DNA of 64,000 nt. It comes from Micromonospora sp. RHAY321 (GTDB taxonomy: Bacteria; Actinomycetota; Actinomycetes; Mycobacteriales; Micromonosporaceae). Location of the stretch: the NCBI RefSeq assembly GCF_023896955.1, contig NZ_JAMHIW010000001.1, forward strand, positions 558,001-622,000, in the 5' to 3' direction. The position numbers and the translations under genes are program-made. This document shows positions 53,092 to 63,275 of the stretch, in pieces (position 1 is the first letter of the stretch; every line of letters begins with the position of its first letter). The notes beneath the pieces are model-generated. The model was not told where the DNA came from. It saw nothing but the letters and a program-made list of their open reading frames with translations, and did not search any database.

Positions 53092-54086
53092 CGGGCACCC
53101 CCCGCGACGGCCAGGTCGTCATGCCGGGCGGCGATCTCCTTGAGGCGTTGGATGACTGCCTCGCGGACCTCCGGCGGGTCGAGCACCCGCACGTCCGGGC
53201 CGTAACCGACGAGGTGGCCGGCCAGCCCGTCCGCGTCGGCGTAGGGCAGGACCAGCCGGTCGCCGTCCGGCCCGGCGATCACCTCGACGGCCCAGCGGCG
53301 CAGCCCGGCGGCGCGGCCGGGCGCGGCCAGCACGGTGGCCCGGCCGGTGCGCTCCACCGGGCCGGACCAGCGGGCCACGTGGCTGATCAGGTCGACGCCG
53401 GCCGGAGGCTCGTAGGCACCGGGCGTGCCGGTCACCCGGACCGCGCCGACCACCCGGGACAGCCGGAAGCAGCGGGTCGCCGCCCGGTCCAGGTCGTGGC
53501 CGACCACATACCACCGGCCGCGCCAGCAGACCACACCCCACGGCTGCAGCCTGCGGCGGCTGGGCGCGTCCCGGTCGGGCACCCGGTAGTCGAAGCCCAC
53601 CTCGCGGCGATCGCGCGCGGCGGCGGTCAGGGGGCCGAACGCCGGGTCGACGGTGACCATCGGCTCCAGGCCCAGGGTGGCCTGCGGGTCCACGTCCACG
53701 CCGGCGGCGCGCAACTTGGCCAGCCCGGAGGACGCGGCGGCGGCGAGCCCGGCGTGCTGCCACAGCCGCGCGGCGATGCCGACGGCGGCGGCCTCGTCCG
53801 GTTCGAGGGGGATGTCGGGCAGCGCGTACTCCCGGTGGGCGATGCGGTAGCCGGGCTCGGCGTCGAAGACGCTGGCCGTCCCGGTCTCCAGCGGCACACC
53901 CAGCTCGCGCAGCTCGGCCTTGTCCCGCTCGAACTTGCGCTGGAACGCCTCGTGGTCGCGCGCGTCGTCCGGATCGTGCTCGTAGCCGGGAACGGTCGCG
54001 GCGATCTGCGCGGCGGTCAGGAACCGTCGCGTGGACAGCAGGCAGATCACCAGGTTGACCAGGCGTTCGGTGCGGGTCCGCGACAC
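53088..54086 (-). CDS. pafB: WYL-domain regulator PafB
   Basis: 332 residues. TERLVNLVICLLSTRRFLTAAQI begins the helix-turn-helix; FQRKFERDKAELRELGVPL and a WYL domain (VGFDYRVPDRDAPSRRRLQP) follow. It heads the pafB-pafC-(small gene)-tatA-tatC series. Confidence 0.9.
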   Translation of the reverse strand: MSRTRTERLVNLVICLLSTRRFLTAAQIAATVPGYEHDPDDARDHEAFQRKFERDKAELRELGVPLETGTASVFDAEPGYRIAHREYALPDIPLEPDEAAAVGIAARLWQHAGLAAAASSGLAKLRAAGVDVDPQATLGLEPMVTVDPAFGPLTAAARDRREVGFDYRVPDRDAPSRRRLQPWGVVCWRGRWYVVGHDLDRAATRCFRLSRVVGAVRVTGTPGAYEPPAGVDLISHVARWSGPVERTGRATVLAAPGRAAGLRRWAVEVIAGPDGDRLVLPYADADGLAGHLVGYGPDVRVLDPPEVREAVIQRLKEIAARHDDLAVAGGAR

Positions 54087-54213
54087 GGGTAGACGCTAGC
54101 AGCCGACGCGCCGGGGACGTGCACCCACGCGGGCGTGCCGCACATCTGTTCGGATCCGGGTGTCCGGGCCGCTCGCCCGGCGGGGCGCCGCCACCGGTCA
54201 TATGGTGACCCTC

Positions 54214-55215
54214 ATGTCGCAACCGGACGTCAAGACCGAGAGCGTCGGCACCGTGGTCGTCGCCGGGGCCGCCAACCTCGCCATCGCGGTGGCCAAGCTG
54301 ATCGCCGGGCTGATCTCCGGCTCCGCGGCGATGCTCTCCGAAGCGGCGCACTCGGTCGCCGACACCACCACCGAGGTGCTGCTCTTCCAGGCGCTGCGTC
54401 GGGGCGCGCGCCCGGCGGACACCCGGCACCCGTTCGGGTACGGCAAGGAGAGCTACGTCTGGGCCTTCTTCGCCGCCATGTTCACCTTCGTCGCCGGCGC
54501 CGGTTTCGCCGTCACCCACGGCGTCACCACGATCCTGGTGCACCAGCACAGCGGCGACTACCTGATCTCCTACATCGTGCTGGGGGTGTCCTTCGTCATC
54601 GAGTCGATCTCGCTGGCCCGGGCCGTGCGGCAGGTCCGGGGCGAGTCCCGGCGCTGGAGGACGACCCCGCGGCGGTTCCTGCGGCTGACCGGCGACACCA
54701 CCGTCAAGGCCGTCTTCCTGGAGGACAGCGCGGCGCTGATCGGTCTGCTGCTGGCCGGGCTCGGCGTGGGCCTGTCCCAGGCCACCGGCGACGAGATGTG
54801 GGACGGCGTCGCGTCGATCCTGATCGGGCTGCTGCTGCTGACGGTCGCCGGGATCCTCGCCAGCAACAACCTGTCACTGCTGGTCGGGCGGGCGGTCCCC
54901 GAGCGGCTGCGCCACGAGATCGAGCAGGAGCTGGCCAGCCTGCCCGAGGTGGAGCGGATCGACACCCTGCTGACCATGCAGCTCGGCCCGGACGACATTC
55001 TCGTCGCCGCGAAGGTCGACTTCCGTGACGAGGCCACCGGCGCGGCCATCGAGGCCACCGCCGACGAGGCCGAACGGCGGCTCACCGGGCGGTACCCGGA
55101 GGTCCGGTACGTCTTCCTCGACCCCACCCGTTCGCTGCCCGGCGCCAGCGGCCGGACCCGCGACGTCCAGGCCAGCCCCAGCCCGGACGCCGGCGGCACA
55201 CCCGACCAGACCTGA
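54214..55215 (+). CDS. Cation diffusion facilitator, ZnT9-like
   Basis: 333 residues with six membrane helices. Helix 2 has SEAAHSVADTTTEV, supplying the HxxxD metal site; helix 5 has FLEDSAALIGLL, the EDSAA variant seen in SLC30A9-like members instead of a second HxxxD. HPFGYGKESYVWAFF is a family motif. It probably exports or exchanges zinc. The ATG at 54214 has GGTGA seven bases ahead. It is divergent from pafB. Confidence 0.87.
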   Translation: MSQPDVKTESVGTVVVAGAANLAIAVAKLIAGLISGSAAMLSEAAHSVADTTTEVLLFQALRRGARPADTRHPFGYGKESYVWAFFAAMFTFVAGAGFAVTHGVTTILVHQHSGDYLISYIVLGVSFVIESISLARAVRQVRGESRRWRTTPRRFLRLTGDTTVKAVFLEDSAALIGLLLAGLGVGLSQATGDEMWDGVASILIGLLLLTVAGILASNNLSLLVGRAVPERLRHEIEQELASLPEVERIDTLLTMQLGPDDILVAAKVDFRDEATGAAIEATADEAERRLTGRYPEVRYVFLDPTRSLPGASGRTRDVQASPSPDAGGTPDQT

Positions 55216-55273
55216 GCCACGCCCGGACCACCCGGGCGCGGGACGCCGGGCCGGCGCGGCTAGCGTGCCCGTC

Positions 55274-56359
55274 ATGGTGCGATGGCGGGCGGGGACGGTG
55301 GCGGCGCTGCGACGGCAGTGGACCGGGGCGATGGAGCTCGACGTCGACCTGCCCGACGGCACCCGCATGCGGGCGCTGGCCTACCCGGAGCTGGTCGGCA
55401 CACCCGAGCCCGGCGACCGGGTGCTGCTCAACGCCGGTGCGCTGCTGATGGGACTGGGCACCGGCGGGTATGCCCTGGTGGTGGCACTGCCGGACCGGCT
55501 GCCGCCCGACCCGCCGGTCTCCGCCGACACCCGCGACGCCGGGCACCTCGTCAAGGCCCGCTACACCCCGCTGCAACCGATCCTGCTCGGCGTCGACGAG
55601 GAGGCGTCCCCGCACCGGGACGTGCTCGCCGACGCCGACGACCTCGGCGGAATGCCGGTGGTCACCGCCGACCTGCACTCGGCCCTGCCGGCGATCCTGG
55701 CCGGCATCCGCGCCGACGCCCCGCACGCCCGGGTGGCGTACCTGCTCACCGACGGCGGGGCGCTGCCGGCCTGGTTCTCCCGCACCCTGGCCGGGCTGCG
55801 CACCGACCTCGCCGGCACGATCACCGTCGGTCAGGCGTTCGGCGGCGACCTGGAGGCCACCGGGCTGCACGGCGGCCTGCTCGCCGCCCGGTACGTGCTG
55901 CGCGCCGACGTGGCCGTGGTCGCCCAGGGGCCCGGCAACCTCGGCACCGGCACCCGGTGGGGCTTCTCCGGAGTCGCCGTCGGCGAGGCGGTCAACGCGA
56001 TCGCCACGCTGGGCGGCCGGCCGGTCGGGTCGCTGCGGATCTCCGCCGCCGACCCCCGTCCCCGGCACCGCGGCGTGTCCCACCACAGCCTCACCGCGTA
56101 CGGCCGGGTGGCGCTCGCCCCGGCGGAGCTGGTGCTGCCCGACGACCTGGACCCGGCGCTGGCCGCCGAGGTCGACGCGGCGCTGGCCCCGCTGGCGGCC
56201 CGGCACCGGATCGTCCGGGTGCCCACCGGCGGCCTCGACGCCGCACTGCGCGCCAGCACGGTGCCGCTGTCCACGATGGGCCGTGGCCTCGACGCCGACC
56301 ACGCCTACTTCCTGGCCGCCGCCGCGGCCGGCCGCCACGCCACGACCCTGCTGCCCTGA
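55274..56359 (+). CDS. DUF3866 family protein
   Basis: 361 residues, soluble. VLLNAGALLMGLGTGGYALVV and LVKARYTPLQ are characteristic, and GFSGVAVGEAVNAIATLGG lies in the C-terminal half. The function is unknown; the family is conserved in Actinobacteria, often near pafBC. The stop is only six bases from the convergent bicupin stop. Confidence 0.75.
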   Translation: MVRWRAGTVAALRRQWTGAMELDVDLPDGTRMRALAYPELVGTPEPGDRVLLNAGALLMGLGTGGYALVVALPDRLPPDPPVSADTRDAGHLVKARYTPLQPILLGVDEEASPHRDVLADADDLGGMPVVTADLHSALPAILAGIRADAPHARVAYLLTDGGALPAWFSRTLAGLRTDLAGTITVGQAFGGDLEATGLHGGLLAARYVLRADVAVVAQGPGNLGTGTRWGFSGVAVGEAVNAIATLGGRPVGSLRISAADPRPRHRGVSHHSLTAYGRVALAPAELVLPDDLDPALAAEVDAALAPLAARHRIVRVPTGGLDAALRASTVPLSTMGRGLDADHAYFLAAAAAGRHATTLLP

Positions 56360-56365
56360 CCGGGG

Positions 56366-57514
56366 TCAGCGGATCACGGGGCGCTGGTCGCGGGGCAGGG
56401 CTTCGATCAACTCCCGGGGCAGGTTGAGAGTGTCCGCGCTGACCTGGGCCGGGGTGTTCGCCATCCACTGGGTCAGCGAGACGGACTCGAACCGGGGCTT
56501 GCGGAACATCTCCAGGAAGACCAGCGGCTCGTCGCCGAGGTTCTCGATGTAGTGGCCGTACGCGAACGGCACGTACCCGACGTCACCGGAGCGCATGTCG
56601 AAGGTGCCGGCCACCCCCTGGCTGGCGAACACACCCATCCGGCCGTGACCGGACAGGTAGTACTGCCACTCGTCGTCGGTGGGATGCCAGTGCAGCTCAC
56701 GCATGCCACCCGGGTCGACCTCCACCAGGGCCGCGCAGATGGTGGTGGACGCGGCGAACTGGGTCACGTCGGCGATGCGCACCTGACCGCCCGGGAAGCG
56801 CTGCGGCTTCTGCGCGAGCAGCCGATGGCTCAGCGAGCGGGGCACGTCTCCGGTCGGGCTCATCACCCGGTCCTGGTCCAGCGGCGGCGGCACCTCCCCG
56901 GCGAAGATGTACTTCTCCCGCTCCGGGATCGTGTCGAGCTGCTCGGGCCGCCAGCCGAAGTTCTTCGCCAGCACGTCCTTCGGTGTGTGCGCGAAGTAGT
57001 CGCTGATCAGGAACGTGCCGTTCTCGGTGAACGCTCCGTCGTCGAAGACCAGGAGGAACTCCACCCCCTCGTCGAGGGCCTGGATGTGGTGCGGCACCCC
57101 CTGCGGAAAGAACCACAGGTCCCCGGCGCGTACGTCGTCGAGGAAGTTGCGGCCCTCCTGGTCGACCGCGCTGATCCGGGCGCTGCCCTGCGACACGTAC
57201 GCCCACTCGGACTGTTTGTGCCAGTGCATCTCCCGGTACCCGCCCGGCTCCAGCGCCATGTCCACACCGCAGAGCTCGGTGGCGATGGGCAGCTCCCGCA
57301 CCGTGACCTCGCGGGTCCAACCGCCGCGCTGCACGCGGGTGTGCGCGTCGGAGAAGGAGAACCGCAGGTTGGGCAGCGTGCCCGCGTCCGTGCTCGGTGG
57401 GGTCAGCAGATCCGGGTTCTGCCGGTCCCGGACCACGTCACGCGGCCCGGGATCCTGCCAGCCGGCCTGCCCCCGCTGCGGCTGTGGCGCCGCCGTTCCG
57501 CCGCCCGTCATCAT
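56366..57514 (-). CDS. Bicupin, oxalate decarboxylase-like
   Basis: 382 residues with two cupin domains. Domain 1 has EMHWHKQSEWAYV and FFPQGVPHHIQ; domain 2 has ELHWHPTDDEWQYY and YVPFAYGHYI. Both sets give the three His and one Glu manganese ligands of oxalate decarboxylases. AGGGAG lies just ahead of the two adjacent ATG codons (57514 and 57511). Confidence 0.85.
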   Translation of the reverse strand: MMTGGGTAAPQPQRGQAGWQDPGPRDVVRDRQNPDLLTPPSTDAGTLPNLRFSFSDAHTRVQRGGWTREVTVRELPIATELCGVDMALEPGGYREMHWHKQSEWAYVSQGSARISAVDQEGRNFLDDVRAGDLWFFPQGVPHHIQALDEGVEFLLVFDDGAFTENGTFLISDYFAHTPKDVLAKNFGWRPEQLDTIPEREKYIFAGEVPPPLDQDRVMSPTGDVPRSLSHRLLAQKPQRFPGGQVRIADVTQFAASTTICAALVEVDPGGMRELHWHPTDDEWQYYLSGHGRMGVFASQGVAGTFDMRSGDVGYVPFAYGHYIENLGDEPLVFLEMFRKPRFESVSLTQWMANTPAQVSADTLNLPRELIEALPRDQRPVIR

Positions 57515-57733
57515 TCGCTCCCTCCGTCGGACCTGCCCGTTGCCACCCGGGCGGCTCCGCGCTGCGGGCGTCCGGAGACCGGCCGCGCTTACCCGACCCG
57601 AGGGCCCCGTCGGGCCAGCGGTGGCCCGGCGAGGCCAGTCGTCGGGCACGGGAGCAGCGACGGTGAGGCGGCCCGGGCATGGCGGGCCGCCGGAGGTGTA
57701 CGGAAGTGCCGGTCGTCGAGACCGGCGAGGGAA

Positions 57734-57928
57734 TCAGGCGAGGAAGATCAGGGCGAGCCAGCCGCCCACGATCAGCACCAGCGCCAGGGCGAGCACCCAC
57801 GTCGGCACGGTGTACTCGCCGCGCCGGTTGCGGTCGATCTCGGCGCGGATCTTGTCCCGGCGGCGTTCGACCCAGTTCTGCCGCTCGGCGCCGCGCTCGG
57901 GGCGGTCGGAAGGTCCAGAAGTCGTCAT
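57734..57928 (-). CDS. Small conserved membrane protein beside pafA
   Basis: 64 residues: a charged helical N-terminus with RRRDKIRAEIDRNRRGEY and one C-terminal membrane helix. No function is assigned. It lies 67 bases after pafA on the same strand and is probably co-transcribed. Confidence 0.7.
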   Translation of the reverse strand: MTTSGPSDRPERGAERQNWVERRRDKIRAEIDRNRRGEYTVPTWVLALALVLIVGGWLALIFLA

Positions 57929-57995
57929 GGCGCGCCCAGCGTACCGAAAGCGCCGGCCCCGCCGGCGCACAGCACCGTCGGGGCCGGCACACCGG

Positions 57996-59354
57996 TCACA
58001 TGCTGGCGATCAGCCGCTCCACCCGCTCGTCGTACGCCCGGAACGGGTCCTTGCAGAGCACGGTGCGCTGGGCCTGGTCGTTGAGCTTCAGGTGCACCCA
58101 GTCGACGGTGAAGTCCCGCCGCTTCTCCTGGGCGTGCCGGATGAACTCGCCGCGCAGCCGGGCCCGGGTGGTCTGCGGCGGGGTCTCCTTGGCCTCGAAG
58201 ATCTCCGGGTCGGTCGCCACCCGGTCGACCTCACCGCGGCGCTCCAGCAGCCCGTAGAGGCCGCGACCGCGGCGCACGTCGTGGTAGGCCAGGTCCATCT
58301 GCGCCACCCGCGGGTGCGACAGCGGCAGGTCGTGCTTGCGCTGGTAGCGCTCGATCAGCCGCAGTTTGCTGACCCAGTCGATCTCGCGGGAGACCGGCTC
58401 CAGGTCTCCGGTCTCCACCGCGTTGAGCACCCGCCCCCACAGCTCGACAACCCGCTTGGCGGCCTGGTCGCCGCCACGGCGCTCCACGAACTCGGTGGCC
58501 TTGGCCAGGTATTCCTGCTGGATGTCCAGGGCGCTGACCTCCTTGCCGGAGGCCAACCGGACCTTGCGCCGGCCGGTGATGTCGTGCGACACCTCCCGGA
58601 TCGCCCGGATCGGGTTCTCCAGCGACAGGTCGCGCATCACCACCCCGGCCTCGATCATCCGCAGCACGATGTCGGCCGTGCCGACCTTGAGCAGCGTGGT
58701 GACCTCGTTCATGTTGGAGTCACCGACGATCACGTGCAGCCGCCGGTAGCGCTCGGCGTCGGCGTGCGGCTCGTCCCGGGTGTTGATGATCGGACGGCTG
58801 CGGGTGGTCGCCGAGGAGACGCCCTCCCAGATGTGCTCGGCCCGCTGCGACAGGCAGTAGACCGCCCCACGCGGGGTCTGCAGGACCTTGCCAGCCCCGC
58901 AGATCAACTGCCGGGTGACCAGGAACGGGATGAGTACGTCGGCGAGCCGGCCGAACTCGCCGTGCCGGGAGACCAGGTAGTTCTCGTGGCAGCCGTACGA
59001 GTTGCCGGCCGAGTCGGTGTTGTTCTTGAACAGGTAGATCTCACCCGCGATGCCCTCGTCGTGCAGCCGCTTCTCCGCGTCGACGAGCAGGCCCTCCAGG
59101 ATCCGCTCGCCGGCCCGGTCGTGCGCGACCAGGTCGGTCACCGAGTCGCACTCCGGAGTGGCGTACTCCGGGTGCGACCCGACGTCCAGGTAGAGCCGGG
59201 CCCCATTGCGCAGGAACACGTTGCTCGACCGACCCCAGGACACCACGCGACGGAACAGATACCGCGCGACCTCGTCCGGGGACAGCCGCCGCTGCCCGCG
59301 ATAGGTGCAGGTGACGCCGTACTCGGTCTCGAGGCCGAAGATTCGCCGCTCCAT
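57996..59354 (-). CDS. pafA: Pup--protein ligase PafA
   Basis: 452 residues. [18 protein letters not shown] carries the catalytic nucleotide-binding loop; [20 protein letters not shown] and [15 protein letters not shown] are PafA signatures. It joins Pup to substrate lysines for proteasomal degradation. The proteasome subunits and pup are not in this window; they may lie elsewhere. Confidence 0.96.
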   Translation of the reverse strand: MERRIFGLETEYGVTCTYRGQRRLSPDEVARYLFRRVVSWGRSSNVFLRNGARLYLDVGSHPEYATPECDSVTDLVAHDRAGERILEGLLVDAEKRLHDEGIAGEIYLFKNNTDSAGNSYGCHENYLVSRHGEFGRLADVLIPFLVTRQLICGAGKVLQTPRGAVYCLSQRAEHIWEGVSSATTRSRPIINTRDEPHADAERYRRLHVIVGDSNMNEVTTLLKVGTADIVLRMIEAGVVMRDLSLENPIRAIREVSHDITGRRKVRLASGKEVSALDIQQEYLAKATEFVERRGGDQAAKRVVELWGRVLNAVETGDLEPVSREIDWVSKLRLIERYQRKHDLPLSHPRVAQMDLAYHDVRRGRGLYGLLERRGEVDRVATDPEIFEAKETPPQTTRARLRGEFIRHAQEKRRDFTVDWVHLKLNDQAQRTVLCKDPFRAYDERVERLIASM

Positions 59355-59422
59355 GGTGTGACATTAGCCGCCCGGAGGCCCCGTTCGTCACTGTCACACC
59401 ACAGGTCGTGCCCCGGGGGCGG

Positions 59423-60046
59423 TCACATACCGGCTGAGTGCGACATTCCGTCCGGGCCGATGCTCGCCACGAACTGCCGGCAGCTGTCGTACTCGGGCAA
59501 CAGCCCGCGCTCGCGGGCCTGCGCCAGCGTCGGCGCCGCGTCGTCGCGGGCGGACAGCAGCGGGACGTCGGCCGGCCACTCGATGGCCAGTTCCTCGTCC
59601 AGCGGGTGCACGGCGTGCTCGCCCGTCGGGTTGTAGGTGGCCGAGCAGAGGTAGCTCAACGTCGCGTCGTCGGTCAGCGCGCAGAAGCCGTGCCCCAGCC
59701 CTTCGCTGAGGTAGACCGCCCGGCGGTCGGTGTCGTCCAGGCGGACGCCCTCCCACCGGCCGAAGGTGGGCGAGCCCACCCGCAGGTCCACCACGACGTC
59801 GAGCACCGCGCCGCGTACGCAGGTGACGTACTTGGCCTGCCCCGGCGGGACGTCGGCGAAGTGGATGCCGCGCACCACGCCGCGCGCCGAGACCGACAGG
59901 TTGGCCTGGGCCAACCGCAGCGGGTGCCCCACCGCCTCGGCCAGCCGGTCGAAGCGGTACCACTCCATGAACATGCCGCGCGGGTCGCCGTGCTGCTGCG
60001 GGGTGATCTCCCAGGCGCCCTCGATGCTCAGCTCCCGGATCTTCAC
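59423..60046 (-). CDS. rmlC: dTDP-4-dehydrorhamnose 3,5-epimerase
   Basis: 207 residues, RmlC cupin fold. [20 protein letters not shown] and [18 protein letters not shown] contain the catalytic His, and [12 protein letters not shown] follows. The GTG start overlaps the rmlA stop (GTGA). It catalyses the third step of dTDP-L-rhamnose synthesis. Confidence 0.92.
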   Translation of the reverse strand: MKIRELSIEGAWEITPQQHGDPRGMFMEWYRFDRLAEAVGHPLRLAQANLSVSARGVVRGIHFADVPPGQAKYVTCVRGAVLDVVVDLRVGSPTFGRWEGVRLDDTDRRAVYLSEGLGHGFCALTDDATLSYLCSATYNPTGEHAVHPLDEELAIEWPADVPLLSARDDAAPTLAQARERGLLPEYDSCRQFVASIGPDGMSHSAGM

Positions 60047-60933
60047 CAGGCTCCCCCGTCGCCGCCGCTCTTCTCGGCCAGCAGACCGAGCAGGTAGTCG
60101 CCGTAGCCGCTCTTGGTCAGCGGCTCGGCCAGCGCGCGCAGCTGGGCGTCGTCGATCAGGCCGGCCCGCCAGGCCACCTCCTCGACACAGCCGATCTTCA
60201 GGCCCTGCCGCTCCTCGACCACCCGGACGAACTCGGCGGCCTGCATCATCGAGGTGAACGTGCCGGTGTCCAGCCAGGCGGTGCCCCGGTCCAGGACGGT
60301 CACCGACAGCTCCCCGGTCTCCCGGTACACCTCGTTGACCGCCGTGATCTCCAGCTCGCCGCGGGCGCTCGGGGTGAGCTTGCGGGAGATGTCGACCACA
60401 CGGTTGTCGTAGAAGTACAGGCCGGGCACGGCGAAGCGGGACTTCGGCCGGGCCGGCTTCTCCTCGATCGAGAGCACCCGGCCCTCAGCGTCGAAGTCGA
60501 CCACGCCGTACTCCTGCGGGTTCGCCACCTGGTAGGCGAAGACCCGGCCGCCGACCAGGTCACCGTGGTCGGCGAGCTGCCGGCCCAGACCGACGCCGTG
60601 GAAGATGTTGTCGCCGAGGATCAGCGCCACCGACTCGTCGCCGATGAAGTCGGCCCCGAGGATGAACGCCTGCGCGATGCCCTCCGGGCGCTCCTGGCTG
60701 ACGTACTCCAGCCGCAGCCCGAACTGGCTGCCGTCGCCGAGCAGCCGACGGAACTGGTCCTGGTCCTCCGGGGTGGTGATCACCAGGATCTCCCGGACCC
60801 CGGACATCATCAGGGTGGAGAGGGGGTAGTAGACCATCGGCTTGTCGAAGACCGGCATCAGCTGCTTCGACACCGCACGGGTGATCGGCCAGAGCCGCGA
60901 TCCGGTGCCACCGGCAAGTAGGATTCCACGCAC
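60043..60933 (-). CDS. rmlA: Glucose-1-phosphate thymidylyltransferase
   Basis: 296 residues. [20 protein letters not shown] is the nucleotide-binding loop, DKPMVYYPL and [11 protein letters not shown] the active site, GTAWLDTGT the sugar-binding strand. It makes dTDP-glucose. The GTG at 60933 is fixed by homology; it is divergent from rmlB with 88 bases between. Confidence 0.94.
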   Translation of the reverse strand: MRGILLAGGTGSRLWPITRAVSKQLMPVFDKPMVYYPLSTLMMSGVREILVITTPEDQDQFRRLLGDGSQFGLRLEYVSQERPEGIAQAFILGADFIGDESVALILGDNIFHGVGLGRQLADHGDLVGGRVFAYQVANPQEYGVVDFDAEGRVLSIEEKPARPKSRFAVPGLYFYDNRVVDISRKLTPSARGELEITAVNEVYRETGELSVTVLDRGTAWLDTGTFTSMMQAAEFVRVVEERQGLKIGCVEEVAWRAGLIDDAQLRALAEPLTKSGYGDYLLGLLAEKSGGDGGAW

Positions 60934-61021
60934 CCGGGGGAGCCTACCGGGACGGCTACGCAACGTGCGCGGGGGTCGCGTCTCCCGCCTGGGGCGAAAC
61001 TTCGCGTACACTTCCGGACCC

Positions 61022-62023
61022 GTGAGGATCCTCGTCACCGGCGGAGCCGGATTCATCGGGTCGGAGTACGTTCGTCTGCTGCTGGGCAAGCCCCTGGGCA
61101 GCGCCGAGGGCGTACCACCGCTCGAACCGGCGGCAGTGACCGTGCTCGATCTGCTGACCTACTCGGGTAACCGGGCGAACCTGGCCCCGGTCCAGAACGA
61201 CCCCCGGCTACGGTTCGTGCAGGGCGACATCTGCGACCCCGCCCTGGTCGACCAGGTCGTCGCCGAGCACGACGTGATCGTGCACTTCGCCGCCGAGTCA
61301 CACGTCGACCGGTCCATCGCCGGCGCCGCGCCGTTCGTCACCACCAACGTCCTGGGCACCCAGACCCTGCTCGACGCCGCCCTGCGCCACCGCACCAGCC
61401 GCTTCGTGCACGTCTCCACCGACGAGGTCTACGGCTCCATCGACGAAGGTTCCTGGACCGAAACCTGGCCCCTGGCACCCAACTCGCCGTACTCGGCGTC
61501 CAAAGCCGGCTCCGACCTGCTCGCCCTGGCCTATCACCGCACCCACGGCATGGACGTGGTCGTCACCCGCTGCTCCAACAACTACGGCCCCTACCAGTAC
61601 CCCGAGAAACTCATCCCCCTGTTCGTCACCAACCTCCTCGACGGCGCCACCGTCCCCCTCTACGGCGACGGCGGCAACATCCGCGACTGGCTGCACGTGC
61701 ACGACCACTGCCGCGGCATCGCCCTGGTCCAGCAGAAAGGCCGCGCCGGCGAGGTCTACAACATCGGCGGCGGCACCGAGCTGACCAACAAGGACCTCAC
61801 CGGCCGACTCCTGCAAGCCTGCGACGCCGACTGGGACCGCGTCGTACCCGTCGCCGACCGCAAGGGCCACGACCGCCGCTACTCCCTGGACATCACCAAG
61901 ATCAGCCAGGAACTCGGCTACGCCCCCAGCATCGACCTCGACCACGGCCTCGCCGACACCGTCCGCTGGTACCGGGACAACCGCACCTGGTGGGAGCCCC
62001 TCAAGTCCGCACCGACCGCATGA
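61022..62023 (+). CDS. rmlB: dTDP-glucose 4,6-dehydratase
   Basis: 333 residues, extended [15 protein letters not shown] binds NAD, STDEVYG holds the catalytic Thr-Asp-Glu, and YSASKAGSD the Tyr/Lys pair. The second half uses C-ending codons almost exclusively. It is first in rmlB-rmlD-DUF2304-glycosyltransferase. Confidence 0.95.
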   Translation: MRILVTGGAGFIGSEYVRLLLGKPLGSAEGVPPLEPAAVTVLDLLTYSGNRANLAPVQNDPRLRFVQGDICDPALVDQVVAEHDVIVHFAAESHVDRSIAGAAPFVTTNVLGTQTLLDAALRHRTSRFVHVSTDEVYGSIDEGSWTETWPLAPNSPYSASKAGSDLLALAYHRTHGMDVVVTRCSNNYGPYQYPEKLIPLFVTNLLDGATVPLYGDGGNIRDWLHVHDHCRGIALVQQKGRAGEVYNIGGGTELTNKDLTGRLLQACDADWDRVVPVADRKGHDRRYSLDITKISQELGYAPSIDLDHGLADTVRWYRDNRTWWEPLKSAPTA

Positions 62024-62907
62024 CCCGGCTGCTCGTCACCGGTGCCGGCGGGATGCTCGGCCGGGACCTGGTCGCCGTGCTGGCGGCCCGGCCCGACCTG
62101 AAGGTGACCGCCGCCACCCGCGCCGACCTGGACATCACCGACCCCACCGCGGTCGACGCCGCGGTGGCCGGGCACGACGTCGTGATCAACGCGGCGGCGT
62201 GGACCAACGTCGACGGCGCCGAGACCGACGAGGCCGCGGCCACCGCCGTCAACGGCGCGGGCCCGGCGAACCTCGCCGCGGCGTGCGCGACCGGCGGAGC
62301 GCGGCTGATCCAGGTCTCCACCGACTACGTCCTCGCCGGCGACGCGCACACCCCCTACCCGGAGGACGCGCCCACCGCGCCGATCAACGCCTACGGCCGC
62401 GGCAAGCTGGTCGGCGAGCAGGCCGTCGCCCGGCTGCTGCCCGACACCGGGTACGTGGTCCGCACCGCCTGGCTGTACGGCGCGCACGGGCCGAACTTCG
62501 TGGCCACGATGCTCCGGCTCGCCACGCAGCGTGAGCATCTCGACGTGGTCGACGACCAGCACGGTCAGCCCACCTGGTCCTACGCCCTCGCCGAGCGGTT
62601 GGTCGCGCTCGCCGACGCGGCGGTGGCCGGCAGCGCGGCTCCGGGCGTCTACCACGGCACCTGCGCCGGCCAGACGACCTGGTACGGGCTGGCCCGGGCC
62701 ACATTCGCGCTGGCCGGGCTCGACCCGGACCGGATCCGACCCACCACCAGCGACCGGTATCCCCGTCCCGCTGCCCGCCCGGCGTACAGTGTGCTAGGGC
62801 ACAGCCGCTGGGCGGCCGCAGGTCTGCCGCCGCTTCCGGACTGGCACACCAGCCTGGTTGACGCGTTCGACTCCCCCGCTCCACCCGCCCCGTGGAAGGT
62901 CGCATGA
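62020..62907 (+). CDS. rmlD: dTDP-4-dehydrorhamnose reductase
   Basis: 295 residues. TGAGGMLGRDLV binds NADPH, NAAAWTNVDGAE and STDYVLAGD are RmlD motifs, YGRGKLVGE has the catalytic Tyr/Lys. The ATG overlaps the rmlB stop (ATGA). It completes dTDP-L-rhamnose. Confidence 0.93.
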   Translation: MTRLLVTGAGGMLGRDLVAVLAARPDLKVTAATRADLDITDPTAVDAAVAGHDVVINAAAWTNVDGAETDEAAATAVNGAGPANLAAACATGGARLIQVSTDYVLAGDAHTPYPEDAPTAPINAYGRGKLVGEQAVARLLPDTGYVVRTAWLYGAHGPNFVATMLRLATQREHLDVVDDQHGQPTWSYALAERLVALADAAVAGSAAPGVYHGTCAGQTTWYGLARATFALAGLDPDRIRPTTSDRYPRPAARPAYSVLGHSRWAAAGLPPLPDWHTSLVDAFDSPAPPAPWKVA

Positions 62908-63275
62908 AGCTCACCCTCGTCACCGGCCTGACCGGCCTGCTGCTGCTCGCCACCATCGTCGAGCTGCTGCGCCGTCGTCAGCTGCGCGAGAAGTACGGCA
63001 TGCTCTGGCTCGCCGTGCTGATCATCGTGATTCCGCTGTCCCTGTTCCCCCGGCTGCTCGACAACGTCGCCGAACTCCTCGGCGTCGCCTCCGGTGTCAG
63101 CCTCGTGCTCTTCCTCGGCATCGTCTTCCTGCTGCTGGTGTGTGTGCACCTGAGCTGGGAGGTCAGCGCCCTGGAAGAGGAGACCCGCACCCTGGCCGAA
63201 GACTTCGCCCTGCTCCGCGCGCAGATCGACGCGGACCGGGCGGCCCGAGACGAACTGGTGTCCAGCGATGGTTAA
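62904..63275 (+). CDS. DUF2304 membrane protein
   Basis: 123 residues with three membrane helices and a C-terminal charged helix (LEEETRTLAEDFALLRAQI). The LREKYGMLWL motif is the family signature. DUF2304 genes usually sit beside a polyprenol-type glycosyltransferase, as here. The ATG overlaps the rmlD stop. Confidence 0.85.
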   Translation: MKLTLVTGLTGLLLLATIVELLRRRQLREKYGMLWLAVLIIVIPLSLFPRLLDNVAELLGVASGVSLVLFLGIVFLLLVCVHLSWEVSALEEETRTLAEDFALLRAQIDADRAARDELVSSDG

